In this document: piece after piece, positions 17,313 through 25,257 of the stretch
How positions within the stretch are numbered: position 1 is the stretch's first letter
Layout: every line of letters begins with the position of its first letter
Notes under the pieces: generated by a model
Told to the model about the DNA's origin: nothing
The model's input: the letters and a program-made list of their open reading frames with translations, nothing else
The model's database searches: none
Source: Pseudomonas marginalis
Lineage (GTDB): Bacteria; Pseudomonadota; Gammaproteobacteria; Pseudomonadales; Pseudomonadaceae
Direction of reading: 5' to 3'
DNA length: 64,000 bases
Assembly: GCF_024169655.1 (NCBI RefSeq)
Contig: NZ_JALJWV010000001.1
Span: 5,996,001-6,060,000, forward strand
Program-made: the position numbers and the translations under genes

Positions 17313-17690
17313 ATTGCGCTGGATTCCTGCGTGAGTCTCGCACAAGGATAGCGTAGACAGGTGCGGTGACTTGCGTCACAGCGATCCACGCTAAGACTAG
17401 CGCGAGCGGCAAAAAGTGCCCCGAGAGCGACACTCATATTTATCCGGACCTGTTCAATAGCGCCCAAAACCTGCCGCCCTTGGGCATCGTCGTAGGGTTT
17501 GCTGATCACAATCCGAATACCCCCCTTGTTTAATGGTAGTCAGGGTTATGACCGCATCACCTGACTTTGGTGCATTCACACACTATCAGTCCAACTGTAG
17601 ACGCTCGCCGAGACGACACTGCTCATTCGTCAAATATCGTTTCAATAAGCACCTTTGCCCAGTCTCTTCCCGGACGCGGTCGGCGGCAAG
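17309..17690 (-). pseudogene. algZ: Decayed remnant of sensor kinase gene algZ (fimS)
   Basis: Reading the minus strand from the argH side, one frame gives a segment ending RLGERLQLD, the HisKA-family region before the ATP-binding domain of LytS/FimS kinases. It stops at two tandem codons, TGA TAG (17583–17588). After an apparent deletion and frame change, another frame gives GGIRIVISKPYD and then about 50 codons resembling the kinase C-terminus (IEQVRINMSVALGALFAARA). Its TGA at 17309–17311 overlaps the algR ATG, the coupling expected of an intact algZ-algR pair. The N-terminal membrane half is missing. The similarity is judged by eye from knowledge of the family, not by search. Confidence 0.7.
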
Positions 17691-17813
17691 GCACTTAGCC
17701 ATCCTTTACACAAATAAAAATGCCGACCACCCGCAGCACCGCCTCCACGGGCAACCCTGTTATTATCGGCGTCACACCTCCACGCCTCTTTTAAGCAGAT
17801 CACGAGCGAATCC

Positions 17814-19208
17814 ATGAGCACCGACAAGACCAACCAGTCCTGGGGCGGCCGCTTCAGTGAACCCGTCGACGCCTTCGTCGCCCGCTTCACCGCCTCCGTC
17901 ACCTTCGACCAGCGCCTGTACCGCCACGACATCATGGGCTCGATCGCCCACGCCACGATGCTGGCCAAGGTCGGCGTGCTGACCGACGCCGAGCGCGACA
18001 GCATCATCGACGGCCTGACCACCATCCGTGGTGAGATCGAAGCCGGTACGTTCGACTGGCGCGTCGATCTGGAAGACGTGCACATGAACATCGAGGCGCG
18101 CCTCACCGATCGCATCGGTGTGACCGGCAAGAAACTGCACACCGGACGCAGCCGTAACGACCAGGTGGCCACCGATATCCGCCTGTGGTTGCGTGATGAA
18201 ATCGACCTGATCCTGGCCGAAATCACCCGCCTGCAAAAAGGTTTGCTGGAACAGGCCGAGCGTGAATCGGACACCATCATGCCCGGCTTCACCCACCTGC
18301 AGACCGCACAGCCCGTGACCTTCGGCCACCACCTGCTGGCCTGGTTCGAAATGCTCAGCCGCGATTACGAGCGCCTGGTGGATTGCCGCAAGCGCGCCAA
18401 CCGCATGCCGCTGGGCAGCGCCGCACTGGCCGGCACCACGTACCCGATCGACCGCGAGTACACCGCACAACTGCTGGGTTTTGACGCCGTGGGCGGCAAC
18501 TCTCTGGACGGCGTGTCGGACCGCGACTTCGCTATCGAATTCTGCGCCGCCGCGAGTATCGCGATGATGCACCTGTCGCGTTTCTCCGAAGAACTGGTGC
18601 TGTGGACCAGCGCGCAATTCCAGTTCATCGACCTGCCCGACCGCTTCTGCACCGGCAGCTCGATCATGCCGCAAAAGAAAAACCCCGACGTGCCCGAGCT
18701 GGTACGTGGCAAGAGCGGCCGTGTATTCGGCGCGCTGATGGGCCTGTTGACCCTGATGAAAGGCCAACCCCTGGCCTACAACAAGGACAACCAGGAAGAC
18801 AAGGAACCGCTGTTCGACGCTGCCGATACCCTGCGCGATTCGCTGCGTGCCTTTGCCGACATGATCCCCGCGATCAAGCCCAAGCACGCGATCATGCGGG
18901 AAGCGGCGCTGCGCGGGTTCTCCACTGCGACCGACCTGGCGGACTACCTGGTACGCCGTGGCCTGCCGTTCCGTGACTGCCACGAAATCGTCGGCCATGC
19001 CGTGAAATACGGCGTGGAAAGCGGCAAGGACCTGGCGGAAATGAGCCTGGAAGAACTGCGCAAATTCAGCGACCAGATCGAGCAGGACGTGTTTGCCGTG
19101 CTGACCCTGGAAGGCTCGGTGAATGCCCGCGACCACATCGGCGGCACTGCGCCGGCGCAGGTCAAGGCAGCCGTCGTGCGCGGCCAGGCCCTGCTCGCCA
19201 GCCGCTAA
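17814..19208 (+). CDS. argH: Argininosuccinate lyase
   Basis: This 464-residue enzyme of the fumarase/aspartase superfamily has TGRSRNDQVATDIRLWLRD and the signature loop GSSIMPQKKNPDVPELVRGK. It cleaves argininosuccinate to arginine and fumarate, the last step of arginine synthesis. The ATG is preceded by a short purine-rich stretch. The gene is divergent from algR, with the algZ remnant and the argH promoter sharing the 500-base gap between them. A REP-type hairpin follows its stop. Confidence 0.97.
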   Translation: MSTDKTNQSWGGRFSEPVDAFVARFTASVTFDQRLYRHDIMGSIAHATMLAKVGVLTDAERDSIIDGLTTIRGEIEAGTFDWRVDLEDVHMNIEARLTDRIGVTGKKLHTGRSRNDQVATDIRLWLRDEIDLILAEITRLQKGLLEQAERESDTIMPGFTHLQTAQPVTFGHHLLAWFEMLSRDYERLVDCRKRANRMPLGSAALAGTTYPIDREYTAQLLGFDAVGGNSLDGVSDRDFAIEFCAAASIAMMHLSRFSEELVLWTSAQFQFIDLPDRFCTGSSIMPQKKNPDVPELVRGKSGRVFGALMGLLTLMKGQPLAYNKDNQEDKEPLFDAADTLRDSLRAFADMIPAIKPKHAIMREAALRGFSTATDLADYLVRRGLPFRDCHEIVGHAVKYGVESGKDLAEMSLEELRKFSDQIEQDVFAVLTLEGSVNARDHIGGTAPAQVKAAVVRGQALLASR

Positions 19209-19215
19209 ACGCATC

Positions 19216-19246
19216 AATGTGGGAGGAGCAAGCCCCCTCCCACATT
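19216..19246. repeat. REP-type hairpin between argH and a GST gene
   Basis: Arms AATGTGGGAGG (19216–19226) and CCTCCCACATT (19236–19246) pair perfectly around a 9-base loop. It is a single compact member of the same sequence family as the elements near 5.1, 49.2 and 56.1 kb. It lies between two converging genes and could terminate both. Confidence 0.8.
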
Positions 19247-19248
19247 GC

Positions 19249-19908
19249 TTACTTCTTCGCCGCAATCATCGCCATGAACGCCGGCATCGCCGCTTCCCTG
19301 TCCGCCGCCACCTTCAAGGCGTTAGGCATGGCGTGCAAGCGCTCCAGCAACGCCTTGGCCGCCGGCAATTCTGCCAGCAAATCCAGGCCAAACAGTTTCT
19401 CGCCCACGCCGCAGGCGAGGTTCAGGCTGTACATGAAATACAGATCGGCAATCGTAAAGCTCTCCCCCGCGACATAGGGCGCGAACTTGCCGTGCCGAGC
19501 TAAAGACCCCACCCCCAGCAGCAACTCGGCCCGGGCTTTGTCCTTGATCGCCTCCGGCACCGGCATGCCGAAAAACGCTTCGGCGAAACAGGCGCGTGCG
19601 GGTAGCTCGATGTACAGCTCGATTTCCCTGCACAATGCCAGCACCTGGGCGCGCTGAAACGGCTCCGCCGGCAACAGTGCAGGGCCTTCCTGGGTTTGCT
19701 CGATGTATTCGAGGATCACACTGGTTTCGTTGATAAAGCCCTGTTTGACACCCAGCACCGGCACCTTGCCCCGCGGGCTGATCGTCAGGGCTGCAGGCGT
19801 TTGCCCGGCAAAAAAAGGCACCTCTTCGAACGTCAGACCTTTCTCCAGGAGCGCCAGCTTGACCATGTTGTAGTAGTTACTGACCGAAAATCCGTACAGT
19901 TTGAGCAT
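19249..19908 (-). CDS. Glutathione S-transferase family protein
   Basis: The product has 219 residues with a thioredoxin-like N-terminal domain (MLKLYGFSVSNYYNMVKLAL, then the SPRGKVPVLG and ETSVILEYIEQ glutathione-binding segments) and a helical C-terminal domain. It would conjugate or reduce substrates with glutathione in the cytosol. The substrate is unknown. The start at 19908 gives the standard GST N-terminus; a longer reading adds 26 unrelated residues. It is monocistronic and converges on argH. Confidence 0.88.
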   Translation of the reverse strand: MLKLYGFSVSNYYNMVKLALLEKGLTFEEVPFFAGQTPAALTISPRGKVPVLGVKQGFINETSVILEYIEQTQEGPALLPAEPFQRAQVLALCREIELYIELPARACFAEAFFGMPVPEAIKDKARAELLLGVGSLARHGKFAPYVAGESFTIADLYFMYSLNLACGVGEKLFGLDLLAELPAAKALLERLHAMPNALKVAADREAAMPAFMAMIAAKK

Positions 19909-20033
19909 CGCAAAGCCTCCAGGCCGTGTGCGGGGTTGGCTGCATGAGTTATAGATCCGCCCGACCAACCTGGCTAGCAGCATCACCTGCCTGAATGGAG
20001 GTAGACTGGCGCCCTTTCCTTAAGGAGCCTGCC

Positions 20034-20318
20034 ATGAGCGAGCCGACCGATATCGACAACGACGAAGAAGAGTTCACCGAAAGCACGCTGACCCAGGCCA
20101 TCGAAAACCAGATCGAAAGCGACAATCCGCCTGCCGCCAAGGCCACGTTCAACAAGCTGACGCTGGTGGGTTACGAGCGCGAAGAGATTTTGAATCTGAT
20201 GGCCCATGTGCTGGCCGTGGAAATCGACAAGATGCTCGACGAAGACCGCGCCTTCAATACCGACTGGTATGAAACAGCCTTGCGCGCGCTGCCCGAACTG
20301 CCGCCTGAAAACGCCTGA
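20034..20318 (+). CDS. Conserved acidic protein of unknown function
   Basis: The product is a 94-residue soluble protein with a very acidic first third (EPTDIDNDEEEFTEST) and an amphipathic helical body (TLTQAIENQIESDNPPAAKA, then LVGYEREEILNLMAHVLAVE). I do not recognise a named domain. The start at 20034 is supported by TAAGGAG seven bases upstream. It is divergent from the GST gene and followed by a TIGR02647 gene in the same direction. Codon use matches its neighbours, so it is probably a real lineage-conserved gene. Confidence 0.75.
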   Translation: MSEPTDIDNDEEEFTESTLTQAIENQIESDNPPAAKATFNKLTLVGYEREEILNLMAHVLAVEIDKMLDEDRAFNTDWYETALRALPELPPENA

Positions 20319-20470
20319 ACCGGCCGCCTGCGTGGCCGGGAAGCCTGCTTCCTCGCCACAACACTGCGCCATATCAACACCCGCGAGTTTCCCACTGGAC
20401 AGCCCGCCAAAGTACGTTCACCTTAGGGCCTGCTAGCCTCTAACAAATTCTTAGAAAGTCTGGAGTCCCT

Positions 20471-20725
20471 ATGTCGTATACCCCTGAGTTGGTTGCCGAA
20501 CTGGAAATCCTTGCACTCTTCAACCTGGGCAGCTCCCAGGAAGGTCTGAAAGTCCATCAGACTGCCGCACCGACCGCTATCGCCGCCGCCAAACGCCTGT
20601 TCGAGAAAAAACTGATCGACCAACCGGACGGAGGTTACCTGACCAGCCTTGGCCGGGACGCCGCAGAACAAGCCCAATCCCTGCTGACCATCCTGACCAC
20701 CACCACGACCAAAGAAGCTGCCTGA
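20471..20725 (+). CDS. TIGR02647 family small protein
   Basis: The product is an 84-residue protein starting MSYTPELVAELEILALFNLG, which matches the TIGR02647 family of gammaproteobacteria. It continues with an alanine-rich helix and a pattern (LIDQPDGGYLTSLGRDAAEQ) that looks like a winged-helix recognition region. A DNA-binding role has been suggested for the family but is not proven. It is 152 bases after the preceding acidic-protein gene and 169 before cyaA, apparently with its own promoter. Confidence 0.8.
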   Translation: MSYTPELVAELEILALFNLGSSQEGLKVHQTAAPTAIAAAKRLFEKKLIDQPDGGYLTSLGRDAAEQAQSLLTILTTTTTKEAA

Positions 20726-20894
20726 TTCCGGATACTGCCCATGGGGTCCGCCTGCCGCGGATTCCTAGGGCGTTGCCGTGGGCTGGATAAAATTCTGACG
20801 CCAAAAAGCGCTTCCCCTCTAAACCTCCTACGCTTCTGACTGTAAACTCCTACACGGCCGCCCATGTCGGGCCTTGCACGCCGCCGAGTTCGAC

Positions 20895-23735
20895 ATGACC
20901 CGCACCCATGAAATCCGCCCCGACCTGGACGAAGGCATCGACCGCAAGGTGCTGGCCCAGTTGCGCGCGCGCTTCATGGCACTTAACGAAGGGCGTATGG
21001 CCCGGGCCATCGAAGGGCTGACGCCACGCCAGCAAAGCGTATTGACCCTGCTGCCGCTGTTTTTTCACGTCAATCACCCGCTATTGCCCGGTTACGTGTC
21101 AGGCAGCACCCCGGCCGGGCTGTCGAATTTCGAACCCGACGCCCAGGCCCTGAGCGAAGCCCAGCGCCTGACCCGTTCGTTTTCCTACAAGCCGCGCCAC
21201 GGCAAACCGCCGCAGCCGATCCATGGCCTGTTCCTGATGGGCAGCCTCGGCACCCTGGCCCAGGCCGATCAAAGCGACATGGACGTATGGGTATGTCACG
21301 CCCCCGACCTGGGCGACAACGAACTGGTCGAGCTGCGCAAGAAATGCCAGTTGCTCGAAGCCTGGGCCCTGAGCATGGGCGCCGAAGCGCATTTTTTCCT
21401 GATCGAGCCGAGCCGTTTTGTATTGGGCGAGCGCGACACGCAACTGAGCTCCGACGACTGCGGCACAACCCAGCACTATTTGTTGCTGGATGAGTTCTAT
21501 CGCACCGCGATCTGGCTCGCCGGCCGCACGCCGATCTGGTGGCTGGTGCCGGTGTACGAAGAAATCCGCTACGCCGAGTTCACCCATACGCTGATTTCCA
21601 AACGCTTTATCCGCGCCGATGAAACCCTCGACCTCGGTCATCTGGCGCGCATCCCGCCCGGCGAATTCATTGGTGCCGGGCTGTGGCAATTGTTCAAGGG
21701 CATCGAATCGCCCTACAAGTCGCTGCTCAAGCTGCTGCTGACCGAGGTCTACGCCAGCGAGCACCCGAACGTGCAGTGCCTGAGCCTGCGCTTCAAGCGG
21801 GCGGTGTTCGCCAACAAGATGGACCTGGACGAGCTGGACCCGTATGTCGTGGTCTATCGCCGCATCGAGGAATACCTCAACGCGCGCAACGAGCCGGAAC
21901 GCCTGGAACTGGTACGGCGCGCACTGTATTTGAAGGTCAACCGCAAGCTCAGCGCCGGCCAGCGCACCCTCGGCTGGCAGCACCTGTTGCTGGAGCGCCT
22001 GGCCCGTGAATGGGGCTGGGACCAGCGTCAACTGGCCCTGCTCGACAGCCGCAGCCAGTGGAAAGTGCGCCAGGTGGCCTCCGAGCGCCGCGCCCTGGTC
22101 AATGAGCTGAACTACAGCTATCGCTTCCTGACCCAGTTCGCCCGCACCGAGCAGACCGTCAGCCTGATCAACAAGCGCGACCTCAATGTGCTTGGCCGCC
22201 GTCTCTACGCGGCATTTGAACGCAAGGCGGGCAAGGTCGAATTCATCAACCCCGGCATCGCCCCGGACCTGGCCGAAGACACCCTGACCCTGGTGCAATC
22301 CCCCAACCGCAAGGAACCGGACCAGCATCATTGGGGGCTGTACAACGGCAGCCTCACCGCTCAGGAGTCGGAGCACTTCGCGCCGATCAAGCGCAGCCGC
22401 GACCTGCTGGAAATGCTCACCTGGTGCCACCGCAACGGCGTGATCGACAGCAGCACCCGCCTGGCGCTGCACCCGGGCGTCAGCGACATGACCGAATTCG
22501 AACTGTTCAACCTGCTGGGCAGCCTGCAACAGACCATCGCCCTGCCCCTGCCCAGCGTCGATGAAGATCGCCTGCTGCGCTCGGCGGTGCCGGAAGACGT
22601 GCTGCTGCTGATCAACGTCGGTGTCGACCCGCTCAAGCACCACCGCGACCTGAACATCCTGATGACCACCGAGCGCACCGACTCGCTGAGTTACGCCGGC
22701 GTGCGTGACAACCTGGTGCTGACCCTCGACCAGGTCACGCTCAACAGTTGGAACGAGGTGATGGTCAGCCGCTACGACGGCCCCCATGCCCTGCTCGATT
22801 GCCTGCGCGACTACCTCAACCAATTGCCGTCGGACCACCTGCCACGCCTGCGGGTACGCTGCTTCTGCCACAACCGCGCGCAGTTCATTGCCCGGCGCGT
22901 GGAAGAAATCTTCGACACCGCGCAGAACCTGCTGCTGGGCCAGGGCAACCACCGCTACCTGCTGCAGGTGCAGCAGCACTATCACGTGATGGAGCTGATG
23001 CCAGGCCAGGCGACCCACGTATCACTGGCGACCCAGGACGCACTGATCGCCTACCTCAGCGAAGAACTGGCCAGTTACAGCCCGTTGCACCTGGACGCGA
23101 TGGCCCTGGAAGACCACGACCTGGCGTTGCTGCTACCGATGGGCATGGCCGATTGCGTGCAGGTGTTTTACCGGGTCAACGAAGGCTTCGCCGAGCTGTA
23201 TGTGCTGGATGAGTTCAATGCGCTCTGGCAACAACGCTTGCCGTTCCACGATGAACAGAGCTTGTTGGCGCCGTTGCAGCGCTTTCTGCAGTCGATCATC
23301 TATCGCCGGGACGCGTTGTCGCCCGTGGACCCGCAAGAACCGCTGGGTGCGGTGCAAACCCTGTATTACCAACTGCTGCCATCGGGCAGCAACCGCGCAC
23401 GCAGCATCGAGTCTCGGCCGGCGCCGCAAAACCCGGCCAACAAGCCGTTTTATGACGTGCAGGCGATTATCGGCAAGGCGACGCCGGGCCAGGTGGGGAT
23501 TACCCTGTACTGCAATCAGCGGGAATTTTCCGAACTGGAATTTGGCGACCAGCTGTTTGCAGTGGTCGCCCAGGAGATCGTCGGGCAGCGCCGGGAAACC
23601 GAGCGCTACCGCTGCTATATCACTGATCTTGACCTGTCGGGTCTGCTCGGTGATGTGCAAAGCCCGAGCAATTTGTACCTGCGTTACAAGGCCGAGCTGG
23701 AACAGGCGCTCAATGAAGCGCTGAGCCGGACCTAA
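20895..23735 (+). CDS. cyaA: Class I adenylate cyclase
   Basis: The product is a 946-residue class I (enterobacterial-type) adenylate cyclase. The N-terminal catalytic half has the nucleotidyltransferase motif in FLMGSLGTLAQ followed by SDMDVWVCH, plus FFHVNHPLLPGYV. The C-terminal half is regulatory in E. coli, where the phosphotransferase system controls it. It makes the cAMP that binds Vfr/CRP. The ATG at 20895 is chosen over an upstream TTG that would add seven residues. Its stop overlaps the rnk stop on the opposite strand by 4 bases. Confidence 0.96.
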   Translation: MTRTHEIRPDLDEGIDRKVLAQLRARFMALNEGRMARAIEGLTPRQQSVLTLLPLFFHVNHPLLPGYVSGSTPAGLSNFEPDAQALSEAQRLTRSFSYKPRHGKPPQPIHGLFLMGSLGTLAQADQSDMDVWVCHAPDLGDNELVELRKKCQLLEAWALSMGAEAHFFLIEPSRFVLGERDTQLSSDDCGTTQHYLLLDEFYRTAIWLAGRTPIWWLVPVYEEIRYAEFTHTLISKRFIRADETLDLGHLARIPPGEFIGAGLWQLFKGIESPYKSLLKLLLTEVYASEHPNVQCLSLRFKRAVFANKMDLDELDPYVVVYRRIEEYLNARNEPERLELVRRALYLKVNRKLSAGQRTLGWQHLLLERLAREWGWDQRQLALLDSRSQWKVRQVASERRALVNELNYSYRFLTQFARTEQTVSLINKRDLNVLGRRLYAAFERKAGKVEFINPGIAPDLAEDTLTLVQSPNRKEPDQHHWGLYNGSLTAQESEHFAPIKRSRDLLEMLTWCHRNGVIDSSTRLALHPGVSDMTEFELFNLLGSLQQTIALPLPSVDEDRLLRSAVPEDVLLLINVGVDPLKHHRDLNILMTTERTDSLSYAGVRDNLVLTLDQVTLNSWNEVMVSRYDGPHALLDCLRDYLNQLPSDHLPRLRVRCFCHNRAQFIARRVEEIFDTAQNLLLGQGNHRYLLQVQQHYHVMELMPGQATHVSLATQDALIAYLSEELASYSPLHLDAMALEDHDLALLLPMGMADCVQVFYRVNEGFAELYVLDEFNALWQQRLPFHDEQSLLAPLQRFLQSIIYRRDALSPVDPQEPLGAVQTLYYQLLPSGSNRARSIESRPAPQNPANKPFYDVQAIIGKATPGQVGITLYCNQREFSELEFGDQLFAVVAQEIVGQRRETERYRCYITDLDLSGLLGDVQSPSNLYLRYKAELEQALNEALSRT

Positions 23736-24142
23736 AGCGAGAAGGCACCGCCGTCTTTGGGCTGGTTTTCTACACTGAGCAGTTCGAGCTTGAGGGTCTT
23801 GCCGCCGGGCGCAGGCCAGTCGATGTGCTGGCCCACTTTCAGGCCGAGCAACGCGCTGCCCACCGGTGCCAGGATCGAAATCTTGCCTGCGTCGGCGTTC
23901 GCATCCTTGGGGTAAACCAGGGTCAGGTGATAGTCCTTGCCGCTGCCTTGCTCGCGGCAATGCACGCTGGAGTTCATGGTCACGACATCTGCAGGCACTT
24001 CATCGTGGCCAACCACTTCTTCGGCGCGGTCGAGTTCGTGCTGCAGGGCTTCTACGCCCGGCGAGTTCTCGCCGACACGGTCGATCAATTGCTCAAGACG
24101 CTGCACGTCGAGACGGGTAAGAATGATGGAAGGTGCGGTCAT
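23732..24142 (-). CDS. rnk: Regulator of nucleoside diphosphate kinase
   Basis: The product is a 136-residue GreA/GreB-related protein with a short N-terminal coiled coil (QRLEQLIDRVGENSPGVEAL) and a C-terminal FKBP-like domain (NADAGKISILAPVGSALLGL), as in E. coli Rnk. Rnk binds RNA polymerase near the secondary channel, and in P. aeruginosa it affects nucleoside diphosphate kinase levels and alginate synthesis. The gene converges tail to tail on cyaA. A terminator just upstream isolates it from the preceding minus-strand genes. Confidence 0.93.
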   Translation of the reverse strand: MTAPSIILTRLDVQRLEQLIDRVGENSPGVEALQHELDRAEEVVGHDEVPADVVTMNSSVHCREQGSGKDYHLTLVYPKDANADAGKISILAPVGSALLGLKVGQHIDWPAPGGKTLKLELLSVENQPKDGGAFSL

Positions 24143-24180
24143 GATTCAGGCAGACTCCTTTTTTCTGCACAAAAAAGCAA

Positions 24181-24205
24181 AACCCCGCCAGGAAAAGGCG
24201 GGGTT
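24181..24205 (-). terminator. Rho-independent terminator after the cyaY–DUF1289 unit
   Basis: Arms AACCCCGCC and GGCGGGGTT form a perfect 9-base stem with a 7-base loop. On the minus strand it is followed by TTGCTTTTTT. It ends the DUF1289 transcript before rnk. Confidence 0.88.
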
Positions 24206-24273
24206 CTCACGGACCTCGATGAGTTGAGGTGTACCCGGACACTACCACAGCACCGCAAATAAACAAGAAGGGC

Positions 24274-24492
24274 TCAAGGCGCGACTTTGCGTCGCTCGGC
24301 CTGGGCCACGATCACTCGCCGCCGATGATCGTCGGCGGAGCGCCATTCACGGATGTCTTCCACATGGCGAAAGCAGCCAAGGCAGACTTTTTGCTCGTCC
24401 AGCCGACATAAGCTGATACAAGGTGACGGCACCGCCGCGCTGACATTACTGAACAACGGCTTGGGCGGACGTACAGGCGCGGGCTGGTTCAC
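24274..24492 (-). CDS. DUF1289 domain-containing protein
   Basis: The product is a 72-residue protein with the DUF1289 cysteine pattern CISLCRLDEQKVCLGCFR, followed by the conserved EIR-type segment VEDIREW. The four cysteines probably bind a metal or iron-sulfur cluster. The family role is unknown. It starts 2 bases after the cyaY stop, so it is very likely cotranscribed with frataxin, which fits a link with iron or cluster biology. Confidence 0.88.
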   Translation of the reverse strand: MNQPAPVRPPKPLFSNVSAAVPSPCISLCRLDEQKVCLGCFRHVEDIREWRSADDHRRRVIVAQAERRKVAP

Positions 24493-24494
24493 GA

Positions 24495-24842
24495 TCAGTT
24501 CTCGTCGGGGTTCAACTCATCGAAGCCCAACTCGACGCCGGCCTGTTCCTGAGTGATACGCGCGAGCATTTCGCTGAGCAGCTCATCGCTGGTATCGCAC
24601 TGCCAATTGCAGTCTTCTTCGTTGTAATCGAAGTGAAAACCGCCGGAACGTGCTGCCAGCCACAGTTGGCGCAACGGTTCCTGGCGACTGAAGATCAGTT
24701 GAGTGCCGTTCTCGAACTTGACGGTCAGCACCCCGGCCGAGTTTTCCAGGTCCACATCCAGGCCGCTCTCGTCGAAAATATCTTCCAGCGCGTGCTGGGT
24801 CGAATCCACCAGGTCGTGAAAACGGGCTTCGGTCAAACTCAT
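24495..24842 (-). CDS. cyaY: Iron donor protein CyaY (frataxin)
   Basis: The product is a 115-residue protein starting MSLTEARFHDLVDSTQHALE. It has an acidic first helix and strands including LTVKFENGTQLIFSRQEPLR, the conserved frataxin core, and a WQCDTS-type segment. Frataxin binds iron and modulates IscS-dependent iron-sulfur cluster assembly. Length and position, divergent from the lptM-lysA operon, are standard for Pseudomonas. Confidence 0.93.
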   Translation of the reverse strand: MSLTEARFHDLVDSTQHALEDIFDESGLDVDLENSAGVLTVKFENGTQLIFSRQEPLRQLWLAARSGGFHFDYNEEDCNWQCDTSDELLSEMLARITQEQAGVELGFDELNPDEN

Positions 24843-25040
24843 TGCGGCAACCTCAAAAGTGTCTGGTTTTGCTCAAGCGCCGCACGATACGGTCGCGCTC
24901 CGCCGATTGCAAAGGATACCGAGTTCGTTACCGATGACGGTAAGAAATATCCCCAGTTACCGTAAGCCGCTTCGCTACTATCTCGGCAAACCCCCGCCGG
25001 ACGGGTATTCCGGCGCATAGGCAAGCTGGCGGGTGGTCGG

Positions 25041-25046
25041 TATACT
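25041..25046 (+). promoter_or_regulatory. Possible -10 element for the lptM-lysA operon
   Basis: TATACT lies 35 bases before the lptM ATG and is the best -10-like hexamer in the 238-base gap between cyaY and lptM. No convincing -35 hexamer stands 17 bases upstream, so the assignment is tentative. Confidence 0.35.
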
Positions 25047-25080
25047 CGGGCGCAATTAATGCATATTCAAGGATTTCGCC

Positions 25081-25248
25081 ATGAAGCGCCTGATCTCTTC
25101 CCTTGCTGCGCTCGTCGCGGTCGCTTGCCTCGTTAGTGCCTGTGGTCAAAAAGGCCCGCTGTACCTGCCCGATGACAGCAAAGACCCAAATGAACAGGCG
25201 CAATCGTCGCAGAAACCGCAAAAAGCGCACAAGCACGACACTTACTAA
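25081..25248 (+). CDS. lptM: LPS translocon maturation lipoprotein LptM (LppL/YifL)
   Basis: The product is a 55-residue lipoprotein with signal MKRLISSLAALVAVACLVSA and lipobox LVSAC, so the mature protein starts at Cys21. It is followed by the family signature GQKGPLYLP and a polar tail rich in Q, K and D. LptM (YifL in E. coli) binds LptDE and helps it mature at the outer membrane. The stop is 9 bases before the lysA ATG, and linkage to lysA-dapF is conserved in many proteobacteria. Confidence 0.93.
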   Translation: MKRLISSLAALVAVACLVSACGQKGPLYLPDDSKDPNEQAQSSQKPQKAHKHDTY

Positions 25249-25257
25249 GGGAAACCC

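Noticed and set aside
17772..19265. A 497-codon open frame on the minus strand opposite argH
   Set aside because: It is the reverse frame of a conserved enzyme. It also shows no kinase motifs, so it is not a relocated algZ.
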